6,696 nucleotides of DNA from Thermodesulfobacteriota bacterium (GTDB lineage: Bacteria > Desulfobacterota_D > UBA1144 > Nemesobacterales > UBA2774), in contig JBCCIH010000140.1 of NCBI GenBank assembly GCA_039028315.1, forward strand, positions 1 through 6,696, given 5' to 3'. The notes under the pieces were generated by a model. That model was not told the DNA's origin and did not search any database. It saw only the letters and a list, made by a program, of their open reading frames with translations. Of this stretch, positions 4,950-6,696 are shown one piece after another; position 1 is the stretch's first letter, and each line of letters opens with the position of its first letter. The translations under genes and the position numbers were made by a program.

Positions 4950-6065
4950 ATGAATCGTTTTGTTGCATTGCTTTTTCTAATTTTGTTTCCGATAATTGTA
5001 TTTGCACAGTCTGATGCAGAATTCTACAACAGGGCTATTTCTAAGCTAAAGATCGGTGATTTAAAAGGAGCACTTGAGGATTTTAATCAATCTATAAAGC
5101 TGGATCCGGATTATGCGCCAGCATATACCAACCGTGGGGCTATTAAATACAACCTAGGAGATACAAAAGGCGCCCTTAGTGACCTAAACAAAGCAATTGA
5201 GCTCGATCCCAATGATGCTAAAGCATATAGCAATAAAGCTGCCATCCTAAATGATCTTGGAAACTACGAGCAGGCTTTAATAGATGCTACTAAGTCAACA
5301 AAGCTAGACGCTAATTACTCAAAAGCATATAGCAATAGAGGAGTGGCATATAGCGGTTTGGGTAAGAGTGATCAAGCAATAAAAGATTTTGAACAAGCCC
5401 TTGTACTAAATCCTAATAACGTTGAGGCGTACTATAATTTGGGCACAGAGAACGGTGTTATAGGGGATAGCAAGTCAGCCGTAAAATACTTAAGTAAAGC
5501 GGTAGAACTTAACCCCAACAATATAGATGCTTACTATAACCTGGGCCTGAATTATGATAAGTTGGGTGATCAATCAAATGCCCTTAAGAGTTACGATAAA
5601 ACAATAGTCTTAAACCCTAATTATTATAAGTCATATGTTAACAGGGGACTTGTTAAGTTTGAACTGGGAGATATCAAGGGTTCTCTTGATGATTATGATA
5701 GAGCAATTGAGATTAAGCCCAGCTATCAGGCTTACTATAGTAGAGGCATCAGCAACGCAAAACTAGAAAACTATCAGGATTCGGTAAATGATTATACAAA
5801 AGCTTTGGAGCTTAATCCAGATCTGCTTCTTGCCTACATAAAAAGAGGCGTTGATAAGGCTAGGCTAGATGACTACACTGGCGCGCTAAGTGATTTTGAA
5901 AAGGCAATTGAGCTTGAACCTGGGTATGCTCCGGCATATTTCAACATGGCTATCATAAACATCAATAATGGCCAAAATGATATTGCTTGTAAAAATCTAT
6001 ATAAATCTAAACAACTAGGTTTTAATCAGAGCGAAAAATTGATTAAAGAGTACTGCTCGGAATAA
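4950..6065 (+). CDS. Exported tetratricopeptide repeat (TPR) protein
   Basis: A 371-residue protein: a signal peptide (1-20, ending VFAQ) followed by about ten TPR units. They begin near residues 22, 56, 90, 124, 158, 192, 226, 259, 293 and 327, shown by the recurring AYxNRG or AYYNLG of helix A and ALxDFxKAIELxP of helix B. Spacing is 34 residues except for the unit at 226, which has 33 because one residue is missing in the turn before AYYSRG. Such arrays form a right-handed superhelical scaffold that binds peptides or partner proteins; being exported, this one should act in the periplasm or at the outer membrane. No catalytic domain is attached, and the partner is unknown. C347 and C369 near the end may pair. 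There is no Shine-Dalgarno sequence before the ATG, unlike every other gene whose start is visible here, and the promoter implies a leaderless mRNA. It has its own promoter and converges with the minus-strand gene 34 bases away. Confidence 0.92.
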   Translation: MNRFVALLFLILFPIIVFAQSDAEFYNRAISKLKIGDLKGALEDFNQSIKLDPDYAPAYTNRGAIKYNLGDTKGALSDLNKAIELDPNDAKAYSNKAAILNDLGNYEQALIDATKSTKLDANYSKAYSNRGVAYSGLGKSDQAIKDFEQALVLNPNNVEAYYNLGTENGVIGDSKSAVKYLSKAVELNPNNIDAYYNLGLNYDKLGDQSNALKSYDKTIVLNPNYYKSYVNRGLVKFELGDIKGSLDDYDRAIEIKPSYQAYYSRGISNAKLENYQDSVNDYTKALELNPDLLLAYIKRGVDKARLDDYTGALSDFEKAIELEPGYAPAYFNMAIININNGQNDIACKNLYKSKQLGFNQSEKLIKEYCSE

Positions 6066-6099
6066 TTTGTTATACACTTCTAACTTTATTTATTATTAA

Positions 6100-6696
6100 T
6101 TAACTCGCAGCCTCTTTGGAATCCTCAATGATTTCCTTTGAAATCATGCTGGCAAAATAGTAAATACGTCCAATAAGCTCCACAAACTGGCTCTCAACCC
6201 GATAAAGTACAGCCCTGTCAGGATCGTCACTCAAAAGCCTTTCACCAAGGTGCTCGATCATGCTATCAGCTAGCCTATCGACCTCAGATTTCATATCAAC
6301 AACCTTCCATGCGAGATCGCTATCATCCTTATCAACAGCTTTAAGCGAAAGATCAAAACTTTCTCTAACCTTAGAAGAGTAGGGCATAAATTTGTTAAGA
6401 GTTTCCTCACTTATTTTAAATCCGCGGTCTATTCTCTCTTTGCCGATAGAAACCATATTTACGGAAATAGTTTCACCTATGTGCTGAAGGTTAGATACAA
6501 TTGTGCCAAGTGCCTCAAGTCTTTTGGTCTCCGAATCGGTCATCTCCATTGAATATAGTTTTCTGGCGTAGTCAGTAATAGAGTCATGAAGCATTCTAAG
6601 CTCGAGCTCACGAGAGACCAATTTCTCCAGATCTTCCTTAGTACCTGAGAGGACAGCCGGTCTAGCCATATTGGTAAGCCCTTCAATAAATCCCCC
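6100..6696 (-). CDS. PhoU-like domain protein, probable C-terminus of a Na/Pi cotransporter family protein (partial)
   Basis: The frame is open from the right edge to the TAA at 6100-6102, giving at least 198 residues. An internal Met codon (complement of 6667-6669) would give 189 residues, but no ribosome binding site precedes it and the frame continues upstream as GGFIEGLTN, so the true start is probably outside the window. The sequence is all helical and charged: LVSRELELRMLHDSITDYARKLY near the start, LEALGTIVSNLQHIGETI in the middle, and a second helical half with DMKSEVDRLADSMIEHLGERL. This layout of two related helical halves resembles the PhoU-like domain found after the membrane part of NptA/YjbB-type sodium-phosphate symporters, where it is cytoplasmic. 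The E-V-D in MKSEVDRL resembles the acidic metal-binding motif of PhoU. The membrane part is not in view, so a stand-alone PhoU relative is the alternative. It converges with the TPR gene with no clear terminator in the 34-base AT-rich gap. Confidence 0.75.
   Translation of the reverse strand, partial: GGFIEGLTNMARPAVLSGTKEDLEKLVSRELELRMLHDSITDYARKLYSMEMTDSETKRLEALGTIVSNLQHIGETISVNMVSIGKERIDRGFKISEETLNKFMPYSSKVRESFDLSLKAVDKDDSDLAWKVVDMKSEVDRLADSMIEHLGERLLSDDPDRAVLYRVESQFVELIGRIYYFASMISKEIIEDSKEAAS

Noticed and set aside
4931..4952. ATG at 4931 as an earlier start of the TPR gene
   Set aside because: It is not in frame with the TPR sequence (19 bases upstream) and lies within the promoter just ahead of the -10 box.
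5055..6030. Repeated nucleotide pattern taken as a tandem DNA repeat or CRISPR-like array
   Set aside because: The period of about 102 bases comes from 34-residue TPR units, and the nucleotide copies are divergent.
6096..6103. TTAATTAA palindrome in the convergent gap as a terminator
   Set aside because: It is an 8-base AT palindrome with no loop, too weak to act as a terminator, and overlaps the stop codon of the minus-strand gene.

Overview
The window reads as part of a moderately AT-rich bacterial chromosome, about 40% GC by eye, from a Gram-negative (diderm) organism. The grounds are a lipoprotein-type signal, several Sec signal peptides, a sorting tail of the IPTL-CTERM type (a Gram-negative cell-surface class) and Shine-Dalgarno-led genes. 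I cannot place it to a genus. An uncultured environmental lineage such as Dadabacteria or a deltaproteobacterium-like group would fit, but that is a guess.

Layout: (1) 2-397, the C-terminal end of an acyl-CoA synthetase-like adenylating enzyme, cut by the left edge. (2) 600-1370, a secreted protein of unknown function with a GHAH motif and an acidic DxDxDG loop, followed by a hairpin terminator. (3) 1505-2710, an iron/zinc-dependent alcohol dehydrogenase family member closest to glycerol dehydrogenase GldA. (4) 2780-3295, a small surface protein with a prealbumin-like domain and a variant IPTL-CTERM tail, behind its own extended -10 promoter. (5) 3499-4824, a two-gene unit coding for a cysteine-rich secreted protein and a small helical lipoprotein, closed by a strong terminator. 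(6) 4950-6065, an exported protein made almost entirely of ten TPR repeats, with a promoter so close to the start codon that the mRNA should be leaderless. (7) 6100-6696 on the minus strand, a PhoU-like helical domain, probably the C-terminal part of a Na/Pi cotransporter family protein, cut by the right edge.

Five consecutive plus-strand genes, apart from gldA, encode exported proteins, and three of these (600, 3499, 4492) have no family I can name with confidence. They lie in separate transcription units, so this looks like a stretch of envelope or surface genes rather than one pathway. gldA and the acyl-CoA synthetase are ordinary metabolic genes whose link to the exported proteins is not evident. 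I see no phage, insertion sequence, CRISPR array, tRNA, rRNA, toxin-antitoxin or defence module, and no stretch over 300 bases lacks a gene. The points most worth following are the leaderless TPR gene, the duplicated CP[ED]G cysteine motif in the 3499 protein, the non-canonical IPTL tail, and the histidine/acidic motifs of the 600 protein.
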